The position numbers and the translations under genes were made by a program. Below, one piece after another: positions 20,443 through 28,681 of a stretch of 64,000 nucleotides of DNA. The stretch lies in contig NZ_CP087715.1 of the NCBI RefSeq assembly GCF_020991125.1, positions 2,321,501 through 2,385,500 of the forward strand, written 5' to 3'. The stretch's first letter is position 1. Every line of letters begins with the position of its first letter. The notes beneath the pieces are model-generated. The model saw nothing but the letters and a program-made list of their open reading frames with translations. It was not told where the DNA came from and ran no database searches. Source of the DNA: Microbulbifer celer. Its GTDB lineage: Bacteria > Pseudomonadota > Gammaproteobacteria > Pseudomonadales > Cellvibrionaceae.

Positions 20443-20814
20443 AGCGGTGCCAGAGTGCGCTGCTATAACCTGCCATTGCCCAGTATCCTTTGACCAAACG
20501 CGAGTAAATGTAAAGTTCCCGCCAGCTGGCTTACCTGAATATGTACCTTCTATATTTGCTTTAACGGATACAACAGCTGTATTTTGGCCACTTAGCAATA
20601 TCTTTTGATCGCTTAATTCTATCGATGTTATCTTAAGTGAGCCACTTTCATGCGCCTCTAGATCCATACTTTTATTCAAGCGTTGGCCGAAGTGATTAGT
20701 GAAAATTAGGTTTTCAGCCAAATATTTATTGAGGCTATTTACATCTGAAGAAAGCATTGCTACGCGAAGATTTTCCTCTTCCTTCATTACTTCCGCTTCT
20801 AGAATTTCGCTCAT
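20437..20814 (-). CDS. Cassette NTF2-like (DUF4440/SnoaL-type) protein, 125 aa
   Basis: Pattern of an NTF2-like alpha+beta barrel: helices EEENLRVAMLSSDVNSLNKY and LAENLIFTNHFGQRLNK, then strands ISVKANIEGTY-like and FTFTRVWSKDTGQWQVIAAH. The final W-x-V-x-x-H strand is typical of DUF4440. Such proteins bind small ligands; no substrate can be inferred. Full length for the family. Confidence 0.78.
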   Translation of the reverse strand: MSEILEAEVMKEEENLRVAMLSSDVNSLNKYLAENLIFTNHFGQRLNKSMDLEAHESGSLKITSIELSDQKILLSGQNTAVVSVKANIEGTYSGKPAGGNFTFTRVWSKDTGQWQVIAAHSGTAA

Positions 20815-20833
20815 AAAATCATTCCTTGATTCT

Positions 20834-20905
20834 GCCTAACGCCCGCAGCACGGGCAAAATTGGAGCGCAGCGGAAATTTTGTCCCAGTGCCTGCGATTGT
20901 TATGC
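20834..20905 (-). repeat. attC28
   Basis: 72 bp, ends GCCTAAC and GTTATGC, with a short core (GGGCAAAATTGGAGC/GGAAATTTTGTCCC). Belongs to the 156-aa gene. Confidence 0.88.
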
Positions 20906-21370
20906 ATCATCTGCCTCGTGCTTGGCCTGCCAGAAAGATATCTGATAGTCCATCAGGTCATCTTCATTGTCTGGTACGTAGAACTCCACTATGCACGGCT
21001 TTTCAGGAAAGAGCGCTCTGAGTTTCAGCTCATAGATTTCCTTGAGAGTCTTGCCGATGACGAGCAGCTTGTCCTTCGCAATGTCGGTGCAGCCGTAGTG
21101 CTGGATATCTGCTATATGCAGATGGTTGATCACCCACTCTACGGACTTTGGCGTACTACCTTTCTGCGACTCGAACCCTCGGACAGAGTCTTTGGAGAAT
21201 CCCTCCGTGAATATGTAGTCCTCGAACTCGACGAAATTTGGCCAAAATATGGATGCGTAACCTACAGCGAGCTTAAAGTTGCCTTCACAGCCTACCCATG
21301 ACTCAAGGTCAATTCCTTTCCCACTATTCCATGCCGCCAATTCGTCTTTCATGCTTTCTGGTATTTCCAT
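20900..21370 (-). CDS. Cassette protein of unknown function, 156 aa
   Basis: A soluble acidic protein (MEIPESMKDELAAWNSGKGI, WVGCEGNFKLAVGYASIFWP, VEWVINHLHIADIQHYGC). It appears to be a recurrent conserved hypothetical family found outside integrons too; I know no function. ATG at 21370; the stop overlaps attC28. Confidence 0.78.
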   Translation of the reverse strand: MEIPESMKDELAAWNSGKGIDLESWVGCEGNFKLAVGYASIFWPNFVEFEDYIFTEGFSKDSVRGFESQKGSTPKSVEWVINHLHIADIQHYGCTDIAKDKLLVIGKTLKEIYELKLRALFPEKPCIVEFYVPDNEDDLMDYQISFWQAKHEADDA

Positions 21371-21530
21371 GATCCCTCATGCATAACGCCCGCAGCAGGG
21401 GCGACCAATGCTATGCACATTTTGTGCGAAACTGGGAGCGCAGCGACCCGCACAAAATGTGCATAGCGTTGGGCGTCCAAGTTACCCACGGAAAGTAGAC
21501 ACCTCACTACTACCTAACGAGGGTCTAACC

Positions 21531-21848
21531 ATGAAGAAGAAGGCGAAGAACAAGTACGGTCATTATCCCGAGGATTTCAGAAGGGAAGCAGTTCGTCGTT
21601 CTGATGATCCAAACAGGAGTGCCGTCGAGGTCGCCAAAGAGCTCGGGATTCATCCAGGCCAGATTTATAACTGGCGGCGGCAGTATAAGCGGTTGTCTGA
21701 AAAGCAGTTCAACAGTTTGAATGGAGTGGATTACAGCATGGAAGAAAGTGAAGAAATCCGAAAGCTTCGACGGCAGGTCTCGGACCTAAAAGAAGAGAAT
21801 GAGTTCTTAAAAAAGGCGACGGCGTACTTCTCCAAAGAGAAGTGGTGA
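21531..21848 (+). CDS. IS3-family transposase OrfA (helix-turn-helix)
   Basis: 105 aa from MKKKAKNKYGHYPEDFRREA, with an HTH (SAVEVAKELGIHPGQIYNWR) and a coiled-coil tail (IRKLRRQVSDLKEENEFLKK). It ends in the orfB frame overlap. Upstream in-frame codons are attC sequence. Confidence 0.93.
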   Translation: MKKKAKNKYGHYPEDFRREAVRRSDDPNRSAVEVAKELGIHPGQIYNWRRQYKRLSEKQFNSLNGVDYSMEESEEIRKLRRQVSDLKEENEFLKKATAYFSKEKW

Positions 21849-22714
21849 AGTACGCCTATATTGATTCGCTCAAGGACGAGTGCTCGATCGTTAAGATGTG
21901 TCGCTGGCTATCTGTGAGCCGGTCCGGCTATTACAAGTGGCGTAATCGAGAGCCCTGCCAGCGAACGCAGAGAAAGCTTTTGGTCGAGAAAGCGGTGGTG
22001 ACAACGTTCAAACAGTTTAAGGAACGCTATGGTGCTCCTCGTCTGGTTGTTGAGCTGAATGCGGTTGGTATCCCTTGTAGCACCAATCATGTCGCACAGC
22101 TGCTAGCTAAGAATGGCCTGAAGGCTAGAAATGGCAAGGGCTACAAGTACTTTCCTGGCCCCAATGCCACCAATCACGTGAGTGATAACCTATTGGCGAG
22201 AGATTTTACTGCCAGTAAACCAAATGAAAAGTGGGTGTCTGATATCACCTACATCAAAATAGAGAAGGGATTTGTCTATCTGGCGGTTATCATGGATCTA
22301 TTCTCACGCAAGATCATTGGCTGGTCACTTGATACGACCATGACCAACCAGTTGATAATGGATGCGTTTGAAATGGCAGTTGCTAGCCGTAAAGTGAAGC
22401 CAGGGCTGATACTGCATTCGGATCGGGGCGTTCAATACCGGTCAGGAGAGTACCAAAGCTTGCTCCTCAATGAGGGTATTCAACCAAGCATGAGCCGAAA
22501 AGGTAACTGCTGGGACAATGCAGCAATGGAGTCATTCTTCGGCAGGATGAAGGTCGAGTCTATCTTCGCGGAAGAGCTGGCCAATAAGCAAGAAGCTCTT
22601 TCCTGTGTGTTTGAATATATAGAAATGTTTTATAACACGGTGCGTAGACATTCGGCTAATGATCAGGTCAGTCCGAACGAATTTGAGGGAGCATATTTTG
22701 AAAATTGCGCCTGA
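21842..22714 (+). CDS. IS3-family transposase OrfB (DDE integrase core)
   Basis: 290 aa. DDE residues occur in WVSDITY, LHSDRGVQYRSG and AAMESFF. The GTG at 21842 is only the nominal start: the -1 frame from AAAAAAG in orfA is open into it (GDGVLLQREVVKYAY), so the product is an OrfAB fusion. Confidence 0.93.
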   Translation: MVKYAYIDSLKDECSIVKMCRWLSVSRSGYYKWRNREPCQRTQRKLLVEKAVVTTFKQFKERYGAPRLVVELNAVGIPCSTNHVAQLLAKNGLKARNGKGYKYFPGPNATNHVSDNLLARDFTASKPNEKWVSDITYIKIEKGFVYLAVIMDLFSRKIIGWSLDTTMTNQLIMDAFEMAVASRKVKPGLILHSDRGVQYRSGEYQSLLLNEGIQPSMSRKGNCWDNAAMESFFGRMKVESIFAEELANKQEALSCVFEYIEMFYNTVRRHSANDQVSPNEFEGAYFENCA

Positions 22715-22790
22715 AAAACTGTCTACTTCTCGTGGGTAAGATCAGCGTCCCGCGGAGGCCCGAAGGGCCGTAGCAAACTGCCTGCGTTTG

Positions 22791-23108
22791 TTAAGTGTTC
22801 AATATTTTGTAGATTACCCAGAAACAAAAGAACCCTGTAAAAATGACGACCAATATAGGAATACTCTTTATTTTCGCTAGCAGCACTTTGTCTAGAAATA
22901 AATATACTTCAATAACAACCTTTTCAAAAGCATGCTTAGATTTCCGATACTCTCCATTTTCCACGTAATCAAGCCAGTAATTTCCGGGATAGTCGTCTTC
23001 ATAGAAAAATCGGAGAATATCTAGCGCTAACTTCCGCACGAAAAGTGGAGCGACAATCGCCACCACTAAAACCAGGACGAAAAATTCTTTTAGATTGTCA
23101 ACGCTCAT
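22791..23108 (-). CDS. Cassette membrane protein, 105 aa
   Basis: An N-terminal membrane segment (FFVLVLVVAIVAPLFV) and a C-terminal one (IPILVVIFTGFFCFWVIYKI) flank an acidic/aromatic loop (YEDDYPGNYWLDYVENGEYR). ATG at 23108; an upstream GTG at 23114 is in frame. Function unknown. Confidence 0.75.
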   Translation of the reverse strand: MSVDNLKEFFVLVLVVAIVAPLFVRKLALDILRFFYEDDYPGNYWLDYVENGEYRKSKHAFEKVVIEVYLFLDKVLLAKIKSIPILVVIFTGFFCFWVIYKILNT

Positions 23109-23112
23109 AGAC

Positions 23113-23255
23113 ACTTAACGCCCGCAGCAGGGGCGGCCAATGCTATGCACATTTTGTGCGAAACTAGGAGCGCAGCGACCGCACAAAATGTGCATAGCGT
23201 TGGACGTCCCGCGGAGGCCCGAAGGGCCGGAGCAAACTGCCTGCGATTGTTAGTT
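23113..23255 (-). repeat. attC30, subfamily II
   Basis: 143 bp, ends ACTTAAC and GTTAGTT; one base shorter than its siblings (GACCGC for GACCCGC). Belongs to the 115-aa gene. Confidence 0.92.
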
Positions 23256-23260
23256 GCTTC

Positions 23261-23608
23261 TTACTTGAACTGTGCTTCATAGGCCGCAACATGATGGGGA
23301 AACAGCTGATTGTAAACTTCCCCCTCAATTCCGAGAGCATTGACTTGAGCTGAAAACTCTCCCATTTCTTTTGAGTAATCTTCTATTCCAACCTCGCCTA
23401 TTGGGTTGAGATTTAGCCCAGATTCTGAGACTACAGCCAATTCCAGATCTGAAATTTTCTCAAAATCATGTTTGCAGAAGTACTCTTGATACTTGAAGTA
23501 GTTTTCATTGGGAATTAGCGCGCCAAAAGCCACACCCATTGGAGGATCTCCATTCTCCAACAGTGTTTCTCCAATTACTTCATTTCTTGCGAAGATCTTA
23601 AATTTCAT
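23261..23608 (-). CDS. Cassette protein of unknown function, 115 aa
   Basis: A soluble acidic protein (MKFKIFARNEVIGETLLENG, PPMGVAFGALIPNENYFKYQ). The ATG at 23608 lies just past attC31. The N-terminal pattern is found in small immunity-like or DUF families, but no assignment is justified. Confidence 0.75.
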   Translation of the reverse strand: MKFKIFARNEVIGETLLENGDPPMGVAFGALIPNENYFKYQEYFCKHDFEKISDLELAVVSESGLNLNPIGEVGIEDYSKEMGEFSAQVNALGIEGEVYNQLFPHHVAAYEAQFK

Positions 23609-23612
23609 GGGC

Positions 23613-23721
23613 AACTAACGCCTGAGCTCAGCGGCGGCCTACGCTGTTTATGCGCGAAGCGCATAGCGTAGGACGTCCGGCCCAGGCGTCAGCCTGGGCG
23701 TACTGGAGCGACTTGTTATAC
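23613..23721 (-). repeat. attC31, subfamily IV
   Basis: 109 bp, ends AACTAAC and GTTATAC. Belongs to the 96-aa gene. Confidence 0.93.
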
Positions 23722-24006
23722 GCATTTTGCGTCATAGGCTTCCAACACCATTGATTTCGCCTCCTCATGGGAATACTTAGAGGCGTCCCAAGCGTACCCG
23801 AGCTCTGTTTCAGGGTGATTGTAGGTTAAACAGACATACCCTTCTTCATCTTCATGTTTTAAACAATTTATCTCCTCAATCACCTCGCCCAACTTACGAC
23901 GAACAGAAATTCTCCCTCCCGAAACGCCAATAAGCCCATCGTCCTTTAAAGTTTGCTCCATATTTTTTACATCATCAGCGCAACTAAGGATCTTTACTAT
24001 TAACAT
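23716..24006 (-). CDS. Cassette protein of unknown function, 96 aa
   Basis: A soluble acidic protein (MLIVKILSCADDVKNMEQTL; VCLTYNHPETELGYAWDASK). No domain recognised. ATG at 24006; the stop overlaps attC31. Confidence 0.75.
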   Translation of the reverse strand: MLIVKILSCADDVKNMEQTLKDDGLIGVSGGRISVRRKLGEVIEEINCLKHEDEEGYVCLTYNHPETELGYAWDASKYSHEEAKSMVLEAYDAKCV

Positions 24007-24026
24007 ATCGAATTTTCCAAGCGAGC

Positions 24027-24145
24027 GTATAACGCCGCGCTCAGCCGCAGCTTACTTTGGGCGCTTTGTTGCGCGAAAATAGGAGCGTAGCGACTGCGCA
24101 ACAAAGTGCCCAAAGTAAGATGTCGGTTGCAGCGACTGGTTATGG
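24027..24145 (-). repeat. attC32, subfamily I
   Basis: 119 bp, ends GTATAAC and GTTATGG. Belongs to cassette N8. Confidence 0.93.
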
Positions 24146-24411
24146 CTGACGCGCTCCGAAATACCTACGGGCACCGAATGCGCCGAAGCTCCTTAAAAAC
24201 GAGGAAAGAACTTCCAGCTTTCCCCAACCAATTATTCTCTTATTGGCACTCCACGTCACTGTAGCGGATTTACCGCGATTCCTACGAACTTGAACGAAAG
24301 CACCAGGAACGAAACTGCTTGATTTTATCACGGCAGAAAACCGGATGCTGCGTGCCAAAACAGAGCTGTAAATTACACGTTGGCACAGACAACCATTTTT
24401 ACGGCCCGGCA
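24146..24411 (-). ncRNA. ORF-less repeated cassette N8 (candidate structured RNA)
   Basis: Identical to N7, 4.7 kb away. The whole unit including its attC is duplicated, which implies very recent copying within the array. Its open 91-codon frame is not conserved in the other copies. Confidence 0.5.
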
Positions 24412-24496
24412 CCATAACGCCGCCATCTGCGGCGGCCGTAACGTATTTAGCGCGAAGCGCGTTGTGTAGGCCGTCCGCAACATGGCCTGGTTATTG
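24412..24496 (-). repeat. attC33
   Basis: 85 bp, ends CCATAAC and GTTATTG, with arms GCGGCGGCCGTAACG/GTTGTGTAGGCCGTCCGC. Belongs to cassette N9. Confidence 0.85.
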
Positions 24497-24784
24497 CAGG
24501 CGGTGCCCGATCTTGCTAAGGGCACTCTGCCCGTAGCGCAGCGGAGGGCCACCGCTCGATAGAAAGAGAAAAGATATCTGTGCTTTTCTCACCTTTCAAT
24601 AAACGTTTATCTTACGGGCAATCCAAGATTGCTGCTCAGCGATTTCCCAAACCTGTAGCCTTAACGGCGGCACCAGGAACGAAGCCTCGTACTTTAACCA
24701 CCCGCCCAGATTGCTACCGGGTTCTTAAAAAGTACTCCTTAGCATCTGCTGCCCCATACCAACCTTCTTGTGCTGAACCCGCCT
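24497..24784 (-). ncRNA. ORF-less cassette N9, divergent relative of N1-N8
   Basis: It differs in most bases and has a different attC, but it keeps the block CCAGGAACGAAG and the hairpins in the same order: TTCCTG/TGGGAA (two G-U pairs on the minus strand) and a longer GAGAAAAG/CTTTTCTC stem followed by TTTCT. This suggests conservation of structure over sequence. Confidence 0.4.
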
Positions 24785-24862
24785 CAATAACGCCCGCCAT
24801 AAACGGCCGAGTGAAACGAGGTCCGGCGACCGCAGGGAGCGAATTTAATGGCTTTGTTACAC
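24785..24862 (-). repeat. attC34
   Basis: 78 bp, ends CAATAAC and GTTACAC. Shares its central block with attC14. Belongs to the tautomerase gene. Confidence 0.88.
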
Positions 24863-25243
24863 GTTGACTTTATACTTGAGGTCATTCGCTTCATCCCCTG
24901 TCATCCCGCGAAATCCCCACTGATGCGGCTGCTGCTCCTTGATCGTAATTTCAACGTCAATTGGCGCTAAGGCTAGCTTCGACTCAAGCTCTTGGAACAG
25001 TGACTTGATAAGAGCCTTTTGCGTTTCCGGCTTCCGGCCGGACATCATGTTGATTTCAATGACTGTATAGGCGTCGCTTCTGCCACCAGGGTAATAGAAA
25101 TCCTCTCGTTCCAAGGGGACAAATCTATGCGCACGCTTATCTTCCGGCATACCTAGAACAGACTGCATGCAGCCATGAATGACATCCGACAGCTTGGCCT
25201 TTATTGGATTTAGCTGTTCCTTGATTCCATAAACTATAATCAT
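24857..25243 (-). CDS. Cassette tautomerase-superfamily protein, 128 aa
   Basis: Matches the longer tautomerase (MIF/4-OT-like) family: IKAKLSDVIHGCMQSVLGMP, KRAHRFVPLEREDFYYPGGR, YTVIEINMMSGRKPETQKAL, DVEITIKEQQPHQWGFRG. Probably a small cytoplasmic isomerase or related enzyme; the substrate is not predictable. In this family the usual start is a Pro or hydrophobic residue after Met; here it is MIIVYG, so the canonical catalytic Pro1 is absent. Confidence 0.85.
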   Translation of the reverse strand: MIIVYGIKEQLNPIKAKLSDVIHGCMQSVLGMPEDKRAHRFVPLEREDFYYPGGRSDAYTVIEINMMSGRKPETQKALIKSLFQELESKLALAPIDVEITIKEQQPHQWGFRGMTGDEANDLKYKVNV

Positions 25244-25259
25244 GCCATTTCCTTAATAC

Positions 25260-25379
25260 GTGTAACGCCCAGCGCAGGCGCAGCCAGCGCGGAGCGCATT
25301 TTGTGTTAATGTTTGAGCGCCAGCGAGTAACACAAAAGGTGCGTAGCGTTGGCTGTCGCTCTGCCGCTGCTTGTTATAT
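25260..25379 (-). repeat. attC35, subfamily III
   Basis: 120 bp, ends GTGTAAC and GTTATAT. Same type as attC7, consistent with duplication of the whole cassette. Confidence 0.93.
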
Positions 25380-25389
25380 GGCCTGGCAC

Positions 25390-25580
25390 TTAGCCATTTT
25401 TTGGCTTCCTAAAAAGCGCAAACAAAAGCACAAGCATTAAGCCGATACCTGCACTGCCGAAAAACCCACCCCAATAGTCTGAACTCAATCCAAGCGCGAA
25501 ACTTTCGCTACCAGCCTGAAGGCAACTGTGGTAAGCATGCCTATAATTGCGACTGATACTGCGATACTGGACTTCTTCAT
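25390..25580 (-). pseudogene. Frameshifted second copy of the 67-aa cassette membrane protein
   Basis: Same sequence as 10292-10495 except for one substitution (CCTGCAC for CCTCCAC) and a 13-bp deletion after CCAGCCTGAA. The deletion shifts the frame and ends the product as ...GMLTTVAFRLVAKVSRLD. The upstream ATG, leader and attC type are shared, so it is a duplicated cassette in decay. Confidence 0.88.
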
Positions 25581-25616
25581 GATCTCTATTTCCTCTTCCT
25601 CTGAGTGTTGACTGAC

Positions 25617-25706
25617 ATATAACGCTGATGGTAACCGGCGCCGGAGCGCAGCGGAGGGAACCAAAAGCGGCACGCTTTTGGCGTCCGGTTGATCGCTTGG
25701 TTAAAA
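25617..25706 (-). repeat. attC36 (proximal-most)
   Basis: 90 bp, ends ATATAAC and GTTAAAA, with arms GGTAACCGGCGCC/GGCGTCCGGTTGATC and a perfect AAAAGC(G)/GCTTTT core. Belongs to the DUF6429 gene. Confidence 0.88.
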
Positions 25707-25722
25707 GACCTGCAGCTCAAGC

Positions 25723-25953
25723 TCACGAGTCTTTGGCGAAAAGTTTTTGGAACAGACGCTCTGACTCTTTGAGGCCTTCCTCAGTGAACAGGACAGATTT
25801 AGCCTTACCAACCGGGTTCTCAATGAGACCCTTTTTATGAAGCCTATTCATGGCATCCCAATCAAAGGATTTCCAAGCCCGACCACCATCATGCAAAGTC
25901 AGGTATAGCAAAGCCAATACGGCCTCATCGATTTTCTCTTCATCAATCCCCAT
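25723..25953 (-). CDS. DUF6429-like cassette protein, 76 aa
   Basis: MGIDEEKIDEAVLALLYLTL followed by GGRAWKSFDWDAMNRLHKKG, then a winged-helix-like end (VLFTEEGLKESERLFQKLF). It fits DUF6429, a small family widespread in bacteria and cassettes. It occupies the first-cassette position by array direction. The likely upstream boundary TGTTAAAAG is at 25971-25979. Confidence 0.78.
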   Translation of the reverse strand: MGIDEEKIDEAVLALLYLTLHDGGRAWKSFDWDAMNRLHKKGLIENPVGKAKSVLFTEEGLKESERLFQKLFAKDS

Positions 25954-26340
25954 GGCTCATCCTCTGGTGATGTGCCCTTTTAACATTTATATCGTAGCCC
26001 CAAAGGCTACTATTTCGCCGTTTCTATCACAGCTCCAGAATTAGCTCAGAATGCGGGGAAAGCCCTTTACGGTCAAGGGGTTGGGTTCTATTTCAAAATG
26101 AGCTTGTGACTACTAAACAGGCGGGGCGACCACTATCCCGATTTCGTGCAATTTCCTTAAGCCTTTGATTTTAATAGATTTTATAACGAATTAATCATCT
26201 ACCTTGAAATAACAGTCGCAACGATCGAAATAGCGCTTGGAATCTGACCAGAAACCACTCTCTCCCAGTAAGCGATCCCATATAAACCCCCGCCACGGGT
26301 TACGTTTTGATCACCTGTCATTCCCTCGTACGATCTATCA
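25954..26340. other. Gene-free proximal flank of the array (no integrase seen)
   Basis: The place where attI and a divergent intI would be expected. I see no ORF with tyrosine-recombinase motifs on either strand, only a GTAGCC/GGCTAC hairpin (about 25996-26011) and AT-rich sequence. Confidence 0.6.
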
Positions 26341-26379
26341 CCGTTTCCCAGACAGACAACTTACCTGCCTGGGAAACGG
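26341..26379. repeat. Inverted repeat (hairpin) beside the terminator
   Basis: CCGTTTCCCAGACAG pairs with CTGCCTGGGAAACGG with a single mismatch, over a nine-base loop. No T-run follows on either strand. It could be an operator, a second terminator stem or an element end. Confidence 0.6.
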
Positions 26380-26400
26380 ATGAAATACGTTACACGCATG

Positions 26401-26453
26401 AAAAAGCCCGAGAACCACGGCCATTTATGTTGCCGGTCGTGGCTCTCGGGCTA
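26401..26453 (-). terminator. Rho-independent terminator of the M49-like peptidase gene
   Basis: On the minus strand AGCCCGAGAGCCACGACCGG pairs with GGCCGTGGTTCTCGGGCT and is followed by TTTTTC. It lies 45 bp past the stop at 26499. Confidence 0.85.
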
Positions 26454-26498
26454 CAGGTTCATTCCGGTACTTTCAGGAATGACAGGCGATGGTACGGG

Positions 26499-28214
26499 TT
26501 ATTTGAGCCCCAGTACTTCCTTACCCTGGATAAACGTTACGTCGACCGGGATATTGGCTTCAGCCAGGCGGTCGAGGTCGGCTTGCAATTCGCTGCTGAC
26601 TACGCCCATGTTGTCGAGCAGTTCTTTGGCTTTGGGGTAGTTGCCATCGCCCTGAATAGTGAGGATCAGGTTGGAGAGCTTGGTCATCGCTGCCTGCATT
26701 TTATCGAAGTCTACGCTGTACTGGCCGGTGGCTTCGTCGCGGCTGAATGCACCTTCTTCTTTAAAGAAGTTGAAGCGCATCATGTTGGCTTTGCCGTGGG
26801 CACTGGCTGCACCAAAGCGGACGCTGCGGAAGATGCCGGCGAGGAAGGTGACATAGTTATCCATCAGTTCGCCTTCTTCGAGCTCACCTTTCTCGTGCAG
26901 TTTGGTGATCATGTAGAGGCCGAGGATATCCGCCTTGCCCTCTTCCAGTGCGGAGGAGGTTTCTTTCAGGGCCTGGCGTACGTTGGCGCCATCGGTAACG
27001 GTTTTCTTGATACCGAGGCCGTGGGCCACTTCGTGGAACATGGTGTTGGCGAAGAAGGCATCGAAGGTGATGTGCTTGCGCTGGTCTTCGGCGATCAGTA
27101 CACCGCTGATGGGCAGCATGATCTGGTCGAACTTGGCGCGCATGGCATTTTTCAGCTGTAAACGACGAGTACCCTTTTTCAGCTGCACTTCTTCATCGTT
27201 CGGCAGGTTGATGGCGATGGTCTTGGAGCCGGCATTGCTGTGGCCCGCGTAGTAGAGCACGTCGTAGGCATTCAGATCCGAGTCGGTCCCCGGGGTTTCT
27301 GATTTGTACTTGTCTTCCACCGGCAATCCGCGCTGTAGCTCCGGCAGGAAAGCGGCGAACTTGGCCAGTTTTTCGCTCCAGGCCATGTCCTTCAGCAGTA
27401 CGTAAGACTCATAGGCGGTGCGGTAGGCAAACAGTTGATCTTCGTAGTTTTCAATCGGACCGATCACCACATCAATGCGGTTGTCTTTCATGTCCATCCA
27501 CGCCATATCACTATCGCGGAACTGGTCATTTTGCAGCGCGTCGGCGCGCAGCTTCAGGTAACTGGCAAACTCCGGACTTTCCGCGAGGTCTGCGGCCTGG
27601 CGCAGCAGGTCGGCAGCCTGGGTGAGTTCGGCTTTATAGGCTTCGCTATAGGGGAGCAGTGTTAGCTGGCCGTTTTCATCCCGACGAACCAGGGAGTAAA
27701 GACCCGCCTTGCCGGGCTCTTTCCAGGCCTCGAACTCTTGCTTGGTCATGTCTTCCGGGTAGAACTCGGCGCCCAGTGGCTTGTCGCTGTAGCCTTCGAT
27801 GAATGGCTTGTTGTCGTTGAGGCGATCCCAGGGGCCGTAATTGATGTCGGCGAACTTGCGCGCGCTGTTGTCGGCAATACCGCTCAGCAGTTCCTGGGCG
27901 GGGCCGTATGACTGCAGCCAGAACAGCTTGTCCATGATCTTGCTGGCATCAATCAGCAGGCCGATCATTTCGCGCTGGTTGTCAGAGAGGCTGGAAAGGT
28001 CAGCGTTCAGTTCTACCGGGGCATAGATATCGAATCGCGCCGGGTCCACGCCAGGCGCTACAGAGTAGGAACCGGCGGTCTCTTGTACCGCTTCGGTCTC
28101 GGTCCTCTTGGGATCAGTGGCGACGTCGCTGTCATTGGTGTTTTTTTCATCAGCAGCGCAACCACTGAGAATAGCGAGCGCCAGGGCGGAAGCCGTAAAG
28201 ATGGAGGGTTTCAT
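26499..28214 (-). CDS. M49-like (dipeptidyl-peptidase III-type) zinc peptidase, lipoprotein
   Basis: 571 aa. Lipobox LSGC near residue 19 predicts a periplasm-facing lipoprotein. Zinc motif HEVAHG at about residues 393-398 and EEGKAD at about 425-430 supply the expected ligands; both are of the M49/DPP III type, with HEXXH rather than the classical HEXXGH. Long linker of Asp/Glu/Thr after the lipobox. Likely a peptidase of peptides in the envelope; substrate unknown. It has its own terminator. Confidence 0.82.
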   Translation of the reverse strand: MKPSIFTASALALAILSGCAADEKNTNDSDVATDPKRTETEAVQETAGSYSVAPGVDPARFDIYAPVELNADLSSLSDNQREMIGLLIDASKIMDKLFWLQSYGPAQELLSGIADNSARKFADINYGPWDRLNDNKPFIEGYSDKPLGAEFYPEDMTKQEFEAWKEPGKAGLYSLVRRDENGQLTLLPYSEAYKAELTQAADLLRQAADLAESPEFASYLKLRADALQNDQFRDSDMAWMDMKDNRIDVVIGPIENYEDQLFAYRTAYESYVLLKDMAWSEKLAKFAAFLPELQRGLPVEDKYKSETPGTDSDLNAYDVLYYAGHSNAGSKTIAINLPNDEEVQLKKGTRRLQLKNAMRAKFDQIMLPISGVLIAEDQRKHITFDAFFANTMFHEVAHGLGIKKTVTDGANVRQALKETSSALEEGKADILGLYMITKLHEKGELEEGELMDNYVTFLAGIFRSVRFGAASAHGKANMMRFNFFKEEGAFSRDEATGQYSVDFDKMQAAMTKLSNLILTIQGDGNYPKAKELLDNMGVVSSELQADLDRLAEANIPVDVTFIQGKEVLGLK

Positions 28215-28516
28215 TCAGAGTCCTGCCTGTAGGTTATTACTTTAGGTATTACTGTAGCTTTTATAACCAGCCCGCCTGCAAGGTTCTTTGAAAGCCGCAC
28301 AGTCAGGCACATAAGAAGGGGCACATTAAAACCGGCCGGGGAAAAAGTCCAAGGTGCGGCGAATTGCCTATCGGTACACGGAACATTTACCTGTCATCCA
28401 CTACCGAAAAAGTGGTTTAGATGTCATATGGCAGAATTTGGGGAAGATTTTACGCCAACCGTACCTGGCACTTCGCGTTTTGGCGGCACTCAGCTATCTC
28501 ATCTAGCCCCGGACAG
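28215..28516. other. Upstream region of the peptidase gene
   Basis: About 300 bp with no ORF. It presumably contains the promoter of the minus-strand peptidase; no box is distinctive enough to call. Confidence 0.4.
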
Positions 28517-28681
28517 AGCTAGTGGTCCATACGGAAAGTTGTGTAACTGTTCGCTTCGCCAAAGCGTCCAGCTCTGCGTTGAGAAAGCTTGAAATAGAAC
28601 CACTATTCCTGTGCTTTCTCGCCTTGATCTGAACACTTTGGCTGTGCTCCTTAGTTACCGAACTTTCCGCATGGACCACTA
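28517..28681. repeat. Large imperfect hairpin containing the stop codon of the ABC exporter
   Basis: Outer arms AGTGGTCCATACGGAAAGTT and AACTTTCCGCATGGACCACT pair with one mismatch. An inner GAGAAAGC/GCTTTCTC pair follows. The TAG stop of the ABC gene lies in the right arm. A degenerate half copy (TTCCGTATGGATCACTA) covers the stop of the RND gene at 31245-31261. Confidence 0.7.

Larger units (their letters stand above)
21479..22744 (+). mobile_element. IS3-family insertion sequence B
   Basis: About 1266 bp. Ends share TTACCCACG..AAGTAGAC as an imperfect inverted repeat. It carries intact orfA and orfB on the plus strand, opposite to the cassettes, with a slippery TTAAAAAAGG at about 21808. 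A different lineage from IS A. Confidence 0.9.
21381..22796 (-). repeat. attC29, subfamily II, split by an IS3-family element
   Basis: The left part 21381-21478 and right part 22751-22796 together match the 144-bp subfamily II sites. The IS lies at 21479-22744, flanked by GCGTCC direct repeats (21473-21478 and 22745-22750). The hairpin arms needed for recombination are separated by about 1.27 kb, so the site is probably inactive. Belongs to the 105-aa gene. Confidence 0.9.

Noticed and set aside
25954..26498. A degraded integron integrase at the proximal edge
   Set aside because: No frame on either strand shows tyrosine-recombinase boxes or the IntI-specific patch; I cannot exclude a very decayed remnant.
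26307..27161. A 284-codon plus-strand frame over the M49-like peptidase
   Set aside because: Antisense to the peptidase coding region with its zinc motif; no RBS, no recognisable domain. I also checked it as a possible integrase and it has no such motifs.
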